Shown: piece by piece, positions 10,959 to 23,000 of the stretch
How positions within the stretch are numbered: the stretch's first letter is position 1
Layout: every line of letters begins with the position of its first letter
Assembly: GCA_026260175.1 (NCBI GenBank)
Contig: JAKCWW010000204.1
Span: 1 to 64,000, forward strand
Direction: 5' to 3'
DNA: 64,000 nucleotides
Origin: Reticulitermes lucifugus
Lineage: Eukaryota; Arthropoda; Insecta; Blattodea; Rhinotermitidae
Translations under genes and position numbers: made by a program
The notes under the pieces: generated by a model
Seen by the model: the letters and a program-made list of their open reading frames with translations, nothing else
The model's database searches: none
What the model was told of the DNA's origin: nothing

Positions 10959-11088
10959 TTACTTTAAAATAAAAATAATGAGTTGTATAAAATGTTATTT
11001 TACATTAATTAGGGCATTAGCGAAAAAAATCTTACAGACATATGGCACACGCAGTCACTCAGTAGACTCCACTTCCTGGATGCTGAAA

Positions 11089-11247
11089 TTATGTTCTTTC
11101 ATCATCATTCTTCAATGAACAACATTCAGCACATATACCACTAGGAGCAACAGTGTCGTCTGTGATTCTGAGAATCCCGTATTCTCTGGTTCTGCCAGTT
11201 TTTGGATTTTCTAATTTGTTGCCCACTGTGGTGTCGTAACTGCCGAT
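11089..11247 (-). CDS. Gene B exon B21: C-terminal exon and stop
   Basis: Phase 0 acceptor TTTCAG, 52 codons, then TAA at 11,091-11,089. The sequence starts I-G-S-Y-D-T-T-V-G and ends with a small cysteine cluster (I-C-A-E-C-C) and an acidic tail D-D-E-R-T. It contains no known domain. Gene A has no counterpart. The frame follows from B20, and the polyadenylation signal lies just beyond. Confidence 0.8.
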   Translation of the reverse strand: MGSYDTTVGNKLENPKTGRTREYGILRITDDTVAPSGICAECCSLKNDDERT

Positions 11248-11973
11248 CTGAAAGAAACAAAATGTGGAACCAATGTAAGATAAGGTTCATGAAGATATCT
11301 ATCGTACTGGCTGGAGGGACTGTCACCAAGATTTAATTGCGTATAGACAACAAATCAGTAATTGAAAAACAGAGCAAGACATGCAATGTACTTCTTTTGT
11401 GAAAATAAAGAGGAGAACTTCAGAAGCCTTTTGGTATACCAGTGGAGTTCAGTACATGCTCCATTTGTGGCTTTGCGTATGTGAAAGTGATACTCTGTTT
11501 CTTCCCAGTTATCTGCTAGCATTTCACTGTGAACTTTCCTCAGCAATGTTGAATTCGCACATTGGATATTTTTATGGAACGTTCTGTGAAAACCCTATTA
11601 AACATAGTTCACACATTTTGTGGACTGGAACTGAAACATAAAGAACTTCATGGGTTGATTGACCATTTCACTGCCATGCCAATATTTGTGCACCAAATGG
11701 GCATTGTTGTAGTTATGTCACTTCTTCCACATGCTACAAAACACCTTTTGAAGTTCTTCCAGTGGTGTTTCTTTCTACACACCATTTTGTTTGTGTTAAA
11801 TAAGATTTTGGAATCCCTCAATCATGTTTGTCGACTATATTTTACCATACAGAGTGACGGCATTCCTGATTGACTTTGCAAGCATTACTAGCTCTACCTG
11901 TGTTAATGCTGGCTGATTTGACGTCATAGGCTGGTATGCCACCATGATGAACAGTGAAAGTTCCAGCTATTAC

Positions 11974-12018
11974 CTCTGTCCGTGTACGGCGGATAAAACA
12001 CCCTGCTGGTAGCTGCCA
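11974..12018 (-). CDS. Gene B exon B20: 45-nt exon
   Basis: Exactly 15 codons, phase 0-0, acceptor GATTGCAG and donor GTAATA. It encodes W-Q-L-P-A-G-C-F followed by the basic I-R-R-T-R-T-E. The L-P-x-G-C-F pattern recalls the last strand of the small beta domains seen upstream, but I cannot assign it. Skipping this exon would keep the frame. Confidence 0.7.
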
Positions 12019-12102
12019 CTGCAATCAAATATAAATTTCAGCCTCTTGCTCTGGACTTAAATAAATAAAACATAACAGAGTAAAACAAGATGTTATACTG
12101 AC

Positions 12103-12183
12103 CGGATAGCTTGAACTGGCACTATTCAATGGTCCTGGTCTCTTTGGACATACTATAGTCTTTCTGGCATAACCACCAACAGG
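12103..12183 (-). CDS. Gene B exon B19: 81-nt exon
   Basis: 27 codons, phase 0-0, acceptor CAACAG and donor GTCAGT. It encodes a Gly/Ser/Pro-rich segment with one cysteine (T-I-V-C-P-K-R-P-G). This cysteine and the one in B20 could pair. No recognised family. The exon is symmetric and could be skipped without frame loss. Confidence 0.7.
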
Positions 12184-12736
12184 CTGTTGAATGGAAAAAA
12201 TCGAATTAATTTGAGAAATTATTCATTCTCAAGAATTCCGTGCCCCAATTGGAAAGTTATATTGAGGGGTGAAGTGTTACCAGTTTTATGTCACATATTG
12301 TATCAAATTGTAATTAATTTGCCTATAAATTTAAAATTATCACATTTTCATTCTGAAGTAGTTTAACAACCTGTGTTATTTGTTCCTACTAATACGATTT
12401 GTTGGTGCTTCAAGTTAACATTCTGTTACATGACTGTCCAAGAAGGGTTTCTTCTGTTATAGCCATCTGAGCATCTCTGTAAGGCAAATAGGAAAATATG
12501 GGTTGATACACAAACTGACTTCAACTTTGAATGCATAAATTTGGTAGTCATCAGTTTCTTATTGGCAAAGCATATGTGACAGCACACGCACAATCTTACA
12601 GTGGATGCATGATTAGCATATCAAGTTTCAAGGTGGGTCATTTGGTTGGCTTGCGATTTTGGTCTTTCTGTTGGTGTGGACATTGCTGTTATTAATTATC
12701 CTGTGTTATGAATAACAGGCACTTGCTTTGACTTAC

Positions 12737-12771
12737 ATTTACAGGAGACATTTCTTTCCGCAAATCTCCTT
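12737..12771 (-). CDS. Gene B microexon B18 (35 nt)
   Basis: Acceptor GTTTCAG and donor GTAAGT flank only 35 nt (phase 1 start, phase 0 end), encoding E-G-D-L-R-K-E-M-S-P-V-N. It is the only piece seen that converts the phase 1 end of B17 into the phase 0 start of B19, which supports it despite its size. Confidence 0.62.
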
Positions 12772-13289
12772 CTGAAACACAAATCAAATAAGCTGGTTGG
12801 TGAAATGGTAAAAATGTTTCTTCCCTACAGCTTCAATTTGTACAATCTCCAACAACTATACATATCTACAGCATGAAACTTGTCATTTATGATTACTTGG
12901 TTTTTTAACATTTTTCCTTCCTCCAGTATTCAAAAAACAACATTATTTTGGAAATTGGATCGTTTGCCATCTTCAGATGAAAGATCAGAGAGGCACCTAC
13001 TGACCTGGGTCTGATAGAAAGAGCTGTTTTTAATTGCTAAACCCCAGACACTTTCACCTGAGGGCAGAAACAGTCCCATTTTCAAAATATTGTGTTCTTT
13101 TAGGAGTACTGGACAATGCACAAAGTTCAAAAATCAGATCATTCCGAGTGTAATATAACACTGTCAGAACCATTTAGAATGTAAAGGTGTCATGTATTAA
13201 TATTCCACAGGTTTCAGAAGTCTTGTAAGCTGCAAGTGTATGGGTTTAAGGAAATCAGATCAAAGGAGAGAAATAATGTTGGTACATAC

Positions 13290-13392
13290 CTTTAACATGC
13301 ACCGAGAAGTGGCACTTCGCCCTGTTGCCTGCAGCGTCATGAGCCAAATAGTTCACATGGTGTAGCCCAGGAGACATTTGTTGTCCTGGTTC
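13290..13392 (-). CDS. Gene B exon B17: second half of canonical HYR domain
   Basis: 103 nt, phase 0 start and phase 1 end, donor GTATGT. It reads S-P-G-L-H-H-V-N-Y-L-A-H-D-A-A-G-N-R-A-K-C and F-S-V-H-V. This fits the HYR consensus of Y-x-A-x-D-x-A-G-N-x-A-x-C-x-F-x-V-x-V. Gene A has no counterpart. Confidence 0.92.
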
Positions 13393-13882
13393 CTGGAAAG
13401 TTTAATTTTAACACAGTGATATTCTTTATACATTAACCATGGGTGCACAGGCCATCTGGTGTACATTTCTTTTTCCTCTCATATTTAACTGTTTCAATAC
13501 AGAATTATGGTATATGCACAAAATGCCATTATGTTTTTATTGAACTGCTAAACATTTATTTTAATTGAATTTTCTAGACATAATCGTTCTGAGAGCACTG
13601 AAAACAAAGTCTTGATAGGGTACTTGGACCTTAGGGACAGAAAGTAACAGAATGGCCATACATTGAGCACACAATATGTGTTGGCTGAAGTATTTCTTAC
13701 ACTGGCATCATAATTATTATAATGGTGGCAGATTTCTTCATGCTTTGTTCTTTTTATCAACTGAAAATAACAAGATCTCTTCGCAGTTGGCATTTTGTAA
13801 ACTACTAGTTGACAGTAAAGTAAATAATGTTTATATTTTTTGAGTACGCTGTAGTTGTTGTAGTTCTAATGAATCTGCTTAC

Positions 13883-14022
13883 CTTCGATTTATATACTCG
13901 ATCCACTCCCACATTATCAGTAAAAATGGGTTCAGCCCAGGAAACAATCCTGGACACCTCACCTGGCAGCAACTGTACTTCAAATGACTGGGGGCAGTCT
14001 CTCACACGTGGACTTTCGTTAT
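13883..14022 (-). CDS. Gene B exon B16: first half of canonical HYR domain
   Basis: 140 nt, phase 1 start and phase 0 end, acceptor TTTCAG and donor GTAAGC. It reads D-N-E-S-P-R-V-R-D-C-P and later V-S-W-A-E-P-I-F-T-D-N-V-G-V-D. The C-P start and the P-x-F-x-D-N motif are hallmarks of HYR modules. With B17 it forms the second HYR unit of gene B. Confidence 0.92.
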
Positions 14023-14406
14023 CTGAAAAAGTTTTAACAACCATGAATTCAGATGACTCATCAACAGATGAATGGATTTTTTTGCTTGAAGAAGAAACCC
14101 ATATTAATCAGAAACTTATACACTTATTTTACAAATAATTGCTTACCTACATTTTTATGTTACCAGAAAATACATAAGTATTGTCTTGTAGTAACTTCCA
14201 CATTGGTGTCAGCATATATATATGATTTATACAGCCATTATCAGTATCTCATTGTTGCTTTTAGTGCATCAAATGCTTTTAAAGAGACTTTTACTGTGGG
14301 AATTATGAAAGAAAATTTTAAAAATTTGGTGAATTTCTCTCCCTCTTTAGTCACTTGAAATGCATTACCCAGTTTTACGTGGTGACTGGGCAGGTAACCA
14401 GCTTAC

Positions 14407-14543
14407 CTCTCACATACACAATCACACTACAAGAAGCTGAACTGTTTCCAATGGGACTGTGTGCCCAGAACGTGACTTCTGTCTTTCCTACATGCAGATC
14501 TGTCTCAAGTTGCTTGCCCCAAGCCGGAATTGAGTCCACATAT
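14407..14543 (-). CDS. Gene B exon B15: second half of first HYR-like domain
   Basis: 137 nt, phase 2 start and phase 1 end, acceptor TTTGCAG and donor GTAAGC. It reads I-P-A-W-G-K-Q-L-E-T-D-L and A-S-C-S-V-I-V-Y-V. It is the counterpart of gene A's last exon, A8. Here the splice donor is intact and leads to B16. Confidence 0.88.
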
Positions 14544-15091
14544 CTGCAAATTCAATTCCCTCTGTCTGACAAAATGGAGTGATGAGCACCATGCAGCAGG
14601 AATTTTTAAGTGTCAAGGTCAGAACAAGATTCTTCTCACTTACATTTATAAAAATTTCAGTTGCTACATAAAGAGTAAGAAGAAAAGGTGGTGGTTCATT
14701 TATATAGTGCTTGTGAATATACAAACTCTTTTGACCATGAATGTGCTATAACTCAGTTATTTACTAAATTATTGCATGTTTACTGATTCTTATGTGTTTT
14801 CAAACAGAATACATGTAAGAATGTTGTATCTTATGTCCATTTATTTGTCTGTTTCATCTCCGAAAGCTTCTGCAGTGTAAGGTATTTGAAGAGGTATATG
14901 TTGTGTATATCGCATATGTTGCTTATCACCAGCAGTGATGGTGGTAAACATGTTCCCACTGTCATCAGCAGTGTGACAGCGTGACATGTTTATACTGCAT
15001 TTATACATATGTAATCATATTTATAACCACAAAGAATCTTCATGATCCTGTGAATTTAAAACAAACTTACTTTCACTGCAAATGGAACTTA

Positions 15092-15152
15092 CAAAAAGAA
15101 AGAAAGAAAGAAAGAAAGAAAGTGAGAAAGAAGGAAATAAATAAATAAATAG
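15092..15152. repeat. (AAAG)n then (AAAT)n microsatellite
   Basis: About seven AAAG units grade into AAAT units. It lies in the B14-B15 intron. Confidence 0.9.
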
Positions 15153-15440
15153 GCAACATATGAGAAATATTTTATTCAAATAGTGGTGTACAGAATATAT
15201 TATGTTATTCTGAGGTGTATAGGGGAGAAATTTAGGATCTATTCAGGGAGAAACGTTATTAAACATTGTTCCTGGCATTCAGTAACACTGGGCTACATTC
15301 TTCAGACACAGTAATATATGTGAAGTAAACTTGAATGGTCACTGGAAGAAGATGTATGAGACATGCTATAATTTTGTAGAACCTAGAAATTTAAAATAAA
15401 TCAAACATAATTTCATGTGACCGTTTCTTAAGACACTCAC

Positions 15441-15555
15441 CTCCACCAGTCCATGTTTGACATGGGTTGAGGAATTCTCACGTGAACAAAGTTCTGATGA
15501 GCTGGAAGGTCAATGTTTATATCCCGTGGGCACTGGATGAATGGTTGTGGGACAT
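15441..15555 (-). CDS. Gene B exon B14: first half of first HYR-like domain
   Basis: 115 nt, phase 1 start and phase 2 end, acceptor CTTCAG and donor GTGAGT. It reads I-Q-C-P-R-D-I-N-I-D-L and ends N-M-D-W-W, the same length, phases and layout as gene A exon A7. It lacks the D-N motif of canonical HYRs and so belongs to a variant shared by both genes. Confidence 0.88.
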
Positions 15556-16361
15556 CTGAAGCTAATACATGGCATGACATATTGTATATAGTTCATAAAC
15601 TTCAGTACCAATATGATATGAATAAATATATGAGTTTCACTTATACATTCTCTTTTTGTAAGGTGAGAACATTAGGAGCAATTAAACACTCAGTAAAACT
15701 AAAAACAAACTCAAAGAAGACTTGAGAAGTTAAATCACTTACCATAAAGGTCTTCAGAATTGACAGTAAGTAGTGACTTTAAAAGACTCAGAATATTATA
15801 CATGTGAAAGGGGACTGATGAATGTCATTTTTTTCTTTATCTTGTTCTTGTTGACACATCTATCTGTTCTTCTAAGATGTGACACTGCATCACTGGGTGT
15901 TTGGTTCCAGCCACTTAAAAACATTGTAGTGTTCTCATTTTCAAAGGTCGTGAGGATTTCTATACCCTATGACCCTTGCAGATGAGACCATTATGCTGTC
16001 TTGAAATGTCAGGAACAAAATATCCATTGATGCAATGTCACATTCCAGAAGAACAGATACCTCATCCATGCTGCTGCAGAAACCTTGGACTCTTGTTCTT
16101 GTTGTCGTAGCAGCTGTAGTCTTGGTCATTGTCATCATCGTTTTTCATGACTCCAGTGATTCTTACTGACATGAACACCAGACATGATACTGATTATGAA
16201 ATATAAATATGGAAAATTAAGAAATGTCACAATTTTGGGACACCTGAGGCAGAGATTGAAACTATAAGAAACATTTTGCACTGGAAAAACATTCCATCTA
16301 CTGGGATTTCAGAGAATCGAATCCAGGACTTCATTGTAGGAGGAAGTGCTGCAGTACTTAC

Positions 16362-16556
16362 GAATACACATGCTGTCACCTGACCAGCGTCCATCTTTCC
16401 CACAGATGCGTGTGTGCGTACCATCCAGCTTGTGCCCCTTTGAGCAGCGTATGTGGCATTCTGCGCCTGGTGGATACTTGATTCCAGGCGGGTGTCCTGG
16501 ACAGCGTACTTCACTGTGTTCAGGCTCATCCAGAGGGTCACAGCCAGCTTCTCTCT
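16362..16556 (-). CDS. Gene B exon B12: six-cysteine sushi domain
   Basis: 195 nt, phase 1-1, acceptor CTGCAG and donor GTAAGT. It reads G-C-D-P-L-D-E-P, then C-H-I-R-C-S-K-G-H and G-R-W-S-G-D. It has six cysteines like A6 but lacks A6's Arg/Trp-rich insertion. It sits immediately before the HYR pair in both genes. Confidence 0.9.
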
Positions 16557-16818
16557 CTGCAGAGAGTGTGAAGAGCTGTACTAGATTGTAATTAATTTTG
16601 TGTTCAAAACCTTAGAAGTAAGAAGCACACATGGCAAGTGTTCTGGTGGCCAGTATTGTGGTAATATATGTGAGGCTGTCAAAGTCATAGACTTCTGTCA
16701 GACATACTTTGATGAAATATGCAATTTTCGTTGCATCGAAAAGATTTTGAGATGTTTCTCTTCAGTTCTGCCCCCCAAAATCGACAGTTTGTACCAAGGG
16801 AAGATAGGTTTCAGTTAC

Positions 16819-16964
16819 CTATGCAGGTGTGCTGATCAGTGTCCAGCTCATAGTTGTCACTGCAAGCGCAAAAGTAGCTGCCCTTTGTATTGATGCAGTC
16901 CATGTTGCACCCACCATTCTGCGTGTCCATGCACTCGTTGATGTCGACACACTTCGTCCGGTCC
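16819..16964 (-). CDS. Gene B exon B11: end of one EGF plus a full cbEGF
   Basis: 146 nt, phase 2 start and phase 1 end, acceptor AACAG and donor GTAACT. The first residues (R-D-R-T-K-C) supply the sixth cysteine of the EGF begun in B10. A complete cbEGF opening D-I-N-E-C with N-G-G-C-N-M-D-C follows. Confidence 0.9.
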
Positions 16965-17300
16965 CTGTTCATGGATCAGGAAATGTCCTTATTTTATCAC
17001 AGAGTGGGCACAATATATAATATACATAACAAGGAACTTCTAACTCAAATGCTGTGATGGGCTGAACTTGTAGAACACCTCGGGGATGCAACTGCATACA
17101 AACTTTTGTGGTTAAATTTCTTGGAAGACTAAGAAGAAGATGTGAAAATGTGGGAAATTTCTTGATCAGTTGGGTGACTTATCAAATTTTTTGAGAATGA
17201 CTGTACTCCATGGAGTTAGGTACATGATGTACGTTTGTTGATATTTGAAATAAGGCACATGAAAAACTGTGATGGGCATACCCAACGTGTGCTGCTGTAC

Positions 17301-17406
17301 CTGGCATGCAGTTTGTAGCCAACATGACAAGAGCAGTGGAATGATCCAGCTGTGTTGATGCATTCTTGGCTGCAGCCACCATTGTGCCTTTCACACTCAT
17401 TGACAT
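17301..17406 (-). CDS. Gene B exon B10: EGF interrupted by a phase-2 intron
   Basis: 106 nt, phase 1 start and phase 2 end, acceptor CTGCAG and donor GTACAG. It encodes D-V-N-E-C through H-V-G-Y-K-L-H-A, five of six cysteines. The intron falls between the fifth and sixth cysteines, unlike the EGF exons before it, which are all phase 1-1. Confidence 0.9.
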
Positions 17407-17530
17407 CTGCAGAGAGATAAACCTAAACAGTCACAGCAATGCCTTGTATAGAGATGTAAACAGTTGGACAGATTTTCACGTGACAACTTTGCATTTCAAC
17501 TAAACATCTATTATGTTATGGATAAACTGG

Positions 17531-17668
17531 CCTGTAATGATGTACATGCAATACAGCTATATTATGGAGGAACTGATGCATAATGATTTACAGGCACTAT
17601 AGCTACTTTGTGGAGGGGCTAGCCCATAATTATGTACAGGCCCTACAGCTGTATTGTGTATGGAACAT
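17531..17668. repeat. Three divergent tandem repeats of about 46 bp
   Basis: Units near 17,531, 17,578 and 17,624 share CATAATTATGTACAGGC-like sequence followed by CTATAGCT/CTACAGCT and a TATTGTG-like end. Intron B9-B10. Confidence 0.6.
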
Positions 17669-18371
17669 TTCGATTTGTAACACATTAGTTAGTCCATTCT
17701 TAACATTACCCCTTAATTCTTACTCTGTTAGAATTAAAATTTAATTGGTGTGAAGCAACATAAGCAGGAAATCTCTGTTTTCCTGTGGAGGTCCAACAAG
17801 ACAAAGCATTTATTTTCTCTTGTTAGGTGCCTAAAATTCATTCTTCTTCCAAGTTCTTCAGCCTTATGTCCACTTCTTCTTTGTTTGCTAGGTGACCATA
17901 CATCATGTTTTGTGGTGCATAAGTGAACTATGTCAACTGTTATCTTTTTACTTGGCAGCTGTTTATTGCATATTGTGCCATAGCAGTAAACGAAAATGTG
18001 TGTGATATCACATGCTTTCATTTTTAGAGCTTGAATATAATGATAAGTAAGAATAGCTTGGTTCTCATGTCTTACATTATACTACTTATGTGTGTCACTT
18101 TAAGTGGCTAAAATGTGAACATATATGAAGGAATTTTATTATTTCCATACAGTTTGTTTTAGGAAAAGACTGGAATTGTTGCTAGTTGCTGATAAAATTA
18201 TTACATCAATGTCAGAAATTTTCTGTTACTAAACTAATAATTTTTATACTTTTTTATATTTTTGTTGGCTGATAATAACATTAATACAAATTCCAAGAAA
18301 TCAGAGTGTGACTCAGTTCCCTTATATGCTGTAATTTCTTCAAAATATCTCAGCTCATGCTTAGTACTTAC

Positions 18372-18485
18372 CAGTACACTGGCCTTCATGCTGATGATAT
18401 CCTGGCTCACACAGACAACGGTAAGATCCCACTGTATTGAGACATTTGCCATTGCATAACCCATACTCTGAGCATTCATCTGTAT
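18372..18485 (-). CDS. Gene B exon B9: single EGF
   Basis: 114 nt, phase 1-1, acceptor GATGCAG and donor GTAAGT. It opens [11 protein letters not shown] and ends [12 protein letters not shown]. The short C1-C2 spacing and C-N-G-K-C resemble the EGFs of LTBP/fibrillin tails. An AG six bases further in would cost two residues and the D-T-D motif, so the upstream acceptor is preferred. Confidence 0.9.
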
Positions 18486-19118
18486 CTGCATCAAACATTT
18501 AAACCATGTTCAATCAGTTATTTTGTAAATGTCAAACACAGTTACAGTATGTGAACTGAAGGTGTTATGTGGCTCAGGAACTACAAAATATTTTGCTATG
18601 AGTATATAATGATGTATAATGAGTGTATAATGACTAACATGTAAAGAAGTGTAATGTTTCTTGTATTTGAAAAAAAGTAATCAATAAGAGCAAAAATGTT
18701 AGAGACTTGCACATAGGCACAAACAAGTTTGAGAAGGGTTACTACCCCACAGTGAAGTTGGTAGAGAAGGAGAGCAGTGATCTACTTGCAGATTTCCATA
18801 AATTTCTGAATAAGTGGAACAATTATGCCTAGAGCAGCAAGATTCCTCCTTATGAGAAAAATTGCCAATTACTAACGTTTGTACTCTTCAAGATAGGTTC
18901 AAGTAAAACAAATTATATCAAAGTATAAATTCAGTATGTTTGTGTTATTTTAAGAATATGAACTCATGACACTTATTATCACAAGCTACCAGTACTCATT
19001 CATCTCCTGTTATTCAATATTTGCTTTTTACAAAGTCTTTGTTCAAATTTATTTACAATTAACCTAACTGCATTTTATGTTGTTTCTTAACATGCTAGTT
19101 CTAGTGAATGTGTCTTAC

Positions 19119-19229
19119 CTACACAGACACCACCCTGCAGATGATATCCTTGCTCACACTGGCAATAGAAAGACCCCACTGTGTTCACACACTGTCCATC
19201 ACACACCCCTGTTCTGCATTCATCTATGT
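19119..19229 (-). CDS. Gene B exon B8: single EGF
   Basis: 111 nt, phase 1-1, acceptor AATTAG and donor GTAAGA. It opens [14 protein letters not shown] and ends [12 protein letters not shown]. It is close in type to B9, suggesting that these two exons arose by duplication. Confidence 0.9.
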
Positions 19230-19439
19230 CTAATTAAAGAGATAGAAGGGCAGAAACTGTATGTATCAATTGAACCAAGATTGCATTTTTAAACATTTCA
19301 TTTGAGGAGAGAACATGTATTGAGGGTGTTTAAGAACATATGTTGACAAGGATATTTTAAGTTAAGAGACAGAAGTAATAGGGGTTAGAAAATATTACAT
19401 AACAAGGAGACCAAAAATGTTTATATTTCACCAAATATT

Positions 19440-19790
19440 ACTGTGATCAAGTGGAGGAGGTTTGGAAGGGTTATGGCACAAGCATGTGGGAGAGAAGTAA
19501 AAAGAAATGATTACAAAATGTTATTCATGAAATGCAAAGGCAAGATACAACTTTGGTGGTATAGGCGTAAATAGGAGGATAATATTAGAATGGATACCCA
19601 AGAAATAAGATGTGAGGATCAGTATTAGATTCAACTGGCTCACCATAAAATCCAGTTATGGGATTTTGTAAACATGGTAATGGATCCTCAGGTTCTGTAG
19701 ACAGAAGAGAAATTCATAACCAGCTCAGTGACTGTCAGGTTCTGAATGCTTTTGCTCCACCGAATTAGCAAATTTCTGTCGGATTATATG
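19440..19790 (+). mobile_element. LINE 3' fragment
   Basis: It aligns by eye to the same ORF2 C-terminal region as the copy at 7.4 kb: a K-W-R-R-F-G-R-V-M-A stretch, an RNA-strand L-W-W-Y-R-R-K-like segment, F-V-N-M-V-M-D, then the tail. Decayed. It lies between the giant EGF exon and B8. Confidence 0.55.
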
Positions 19791-20008
19791 GCATCACATC
19801 CTAGATGGCAGTTCTGTTCATAATCACTGCCATAAAAACCTTAACTCACACATTTAGTTAATACTTAGAAAAGGTAGAGTGATTGCAACAGTTTGAAAAT
19901 TTATGGATATTATATTATGGTGATGGTGCAGTACCCAAAAAGGTAAACTAGCACTTCTTTAAATTTCTAAGCAAATTCATTAAGTATGAATGGGTTTAGG
20001 ATACACAC

Positions 20009-23000
20009 CTATACAGTTCTTGCCCATGCTGCGAAAACCATCTTTACAGCCACACTCATAGGAACCTGGGAAATTAACGCAGAAATGTTGACAGCCATGT
20101 CGCTCGTCTTCTTCACACTCATCAATGTCCTTGCACATTAAGCCATCAGCCATGAGACGGTATCCAGGGAGGCAGGAACATCTTGGGTGACCAGACACGC
20201 TTTCACATAGCTGGGAGCAACCGCCATTGTCGACATTGCATGATATGTCCTCCCTACACTGCTTACCGTCTTCCAGCAGGTGATATCCATGGGGACATCC
20301 ACAATTGTAGCTTCCTGGTACGTTTATACATTGATGGGAACATTCCCCATTTCTCACTGAACATTCATTTAGGTCTATGCATTTCCGATTGTCTTCTGGC
20401 ATTGGTCTGTAGCCTATCGCACAACCACAGTAGAAACTCCCTGGAGTGTTAATACAGGTATGAGAGCAGCCACCATTTCGCACTTGACATTCATCAACAT
20501 CTTCGCAAATCATTCCTGATTTATCATCAATCAAATAACCAATTGGACATCCACACCTGTAGCTCCCTACAACATTAATACAATAATGTGAACATCCTCC
20601 ACTCTTCAGTATGCATTCATCTACATCATGACACGTTTTATTGTCTTTCCCCAGAATATAGCCAATAGGACAGGCACAGTTGTAGCTGCCAGCTGTGTTT
20701 AGACATTCATGTGAACATCCACTGTAGGCACTATCCGAACACTCGTCAATGTCAACACATGTCCTACCATCACTATGGTTTATGGTATATCCAAGAGGAC
20801 AAGTACATTCTCCATTGACACAGATGTGAGAACACTGGGTGCAGTCATTGGTTATAATGCATGTAGTGTTTGTAATACCATCAAGCTGGAGTCCATCAGG
20901 ACATTCACACATTGAATCCCCAGGCAAGTTGATACATTTGTGGGAACAACCTCCATTGTCGTGGAGACATTCATCTATGTCCAAACAATTTTTAAAATCT
21001 TCATCTAAATAATGACCTTCTGGACATTTGCAATGGAAACTGCCTGCAGTATTATAACAAATGTGGGAACAACCACCATTGTTTTTGTGACACTCGTCCA
21101 CATCTGTGCAGGTCCTTCCATCTCTGGCTAAAGCATGTCCTTTGGGACAGAGACATACAAAGCTACCAGCAGTATTTTTACAATCATCAGAGCATCCTCC
21201 TTCGTGTTGATTAAGAAGGCATTCATCGATATCTGCACATGTCTGGTTTCCAGCAAGAACATAACCTTCAGGGCAGTCACAGACAAAGCTTCCAAGAGTG
21301 TTGTGACAAATATGGGAACAACCCCCAAGGTTATCTGCCAGACATTCATTCACATCCTCACATGTCATGTTATCATCTTTTATTATGAAGCCTATAGGAC
21401 AAACACAGTAGAAGCTTCCATGACTGTTGATGCACTGATGAGAACATAGACTGCTATTGTCATCACATTCATCTATATCTTCACATGTATTTGGATTATC
21501 ATGTTGCACTTGAAAGCCTGGTTTGCAGGCACAATATCGTGATCCTTCAGTGTTAATGCAGTGGTGTGAACATCCTCCATTATGCACCACACACTCATTG
21601 ACATCCTCACATGTCATTGGGTCATTCATTTTAAGATGATAGCCTTTTGGACATGCACAGTGGTAGCTTCCCTCAGTGTTGACACATTCATGGGAACAGT
21701 CAGCACCATCTGGCTGACACTCATCTATATCATGACATGTCTTATGATCAGTCTCTGACAAGCTGTATCCATCTGGGCAGCTACAGTATATTCCCTGGCT
21801 ATCCCCATTGCAGAAATGTGAGCAACCACCATTGTCAACTGCACAGCCATCCACCTGAACACATGTCTTACCATCATCTGCAAGAAGATGATGACCCTCT
21901 GGACAAGCACACTCAACACCACCATCAGTGTTTGCACATAGATGTGAACAACCTCCATTATTAGCCAAACATTCGTTGATGTCTTCACAGAGGCGTCCAT
22001 TTGCTGAGAGCTGATACCCAGATTCACACGTGCAGTAGAAACTACCCTGCACATTGATGCAACCCTGAGAACAATTTTCAATTTCGTTACCATCAACACA
22101 CTCATTGACATCCTCACATGTGTGTTTGTCATCTTGCAGTATGTAACCATTTTGACACTCACATCTGAAACTGCCTGGCTCATTGTTACACCAGTGGGAA
22201 CATGGCTTATCAACACACTCATCAATGTCTTGACAAGTCCTCTCATCATCTTCTAGGTTGTAGCCCTTTGGACATTTGCAGTAGAAATTGCCAAGCTTGT
22301 TTATACACATGTGGGAACATGCAGTCAGATTGTTGGCACATTCATCAATGTCCTCACACGTGCTCTGGTCATCCCCAAGAGCAAATCCTTCAGGACACTC
22401 ACATTTGAAACTTCCAGGTAGGTTAACACATGTATGTGAACAACGATCACCGGTATCATTTTCGCCTTTACCACTGAGACACTCATCTATATCCTTACAA
22501 GTCCTCAAATCTGCGCTAAGTAAAAACCCTTGAGGACACTCACAATGGAAACTCCCAAGTTCATTAATACACTCATGAGAACATCTTCCACCTGTCTCAT
22601 TTTCAAGATCAGTACACTCATTAACATCTCTGCATGTCCTGAGGTTTTCACTGAGAATATAACCTGCAGGACATTTACACCTGAAACTTCCAGGCTCATT
22701 AATGCAATGATGAGAACAGAGCATGCCTGTCTCATCATTTTCCAAAATCATATGGCACTCATTCACATCTTCACATGTCCTTAAATCATCCTTCAGGACA
22801 AAACCACTAGGACAAGAACAATTAAAACTCCCAGGCTCATTAGTACAGATATGGGAACAAGGTTTGTCTGTTTCACACTCATCTATGTCCCTGCATGACC
22901 GAAGATTGTCTTCTAAAATGAATCCTCTGGGACAAGTACACTTGAAGATGCCCTGTTCATTGATGCAATTGTGTGAACATTCTGCTTGTTGTTCCTCAGT

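Larger units (their letters stand above)
9410..11088. other. Intergenic spacer and 3' UTRs between the convergent genes
   Basis: The two stop codons face each other across 1.68 kb. The spacer holds the A poly(A) signal (9595), the B poly(A) signals (10,949-10,958) and AT-rich sequence. Short open frames, for example 10,448-10,744, show no recognisable domain or cysteine pattern. I see no other gene. Confidence 0.75.

Noticed and set aside
11381-11873. Overlapping open frames inside the B20-B21 intron
   Set aside because: Flanking exons splice in phase 0 without them and they show no conserved pattern.
15941-16138. Minus-strand frame between B12 and B14 considered as an extra exon
   Set aside because: B12 joins B14 in phase directly, as A6 joins A7 in gene A, and the frame is threonine-rich low-complexity sequence.
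21725-22249. 174-codon frame within the giant exon in another minus-strand frame
   Set aside because: A shadow of the repetitive EGF-coding sequence; the in-phase frame has the cysteine pattern.
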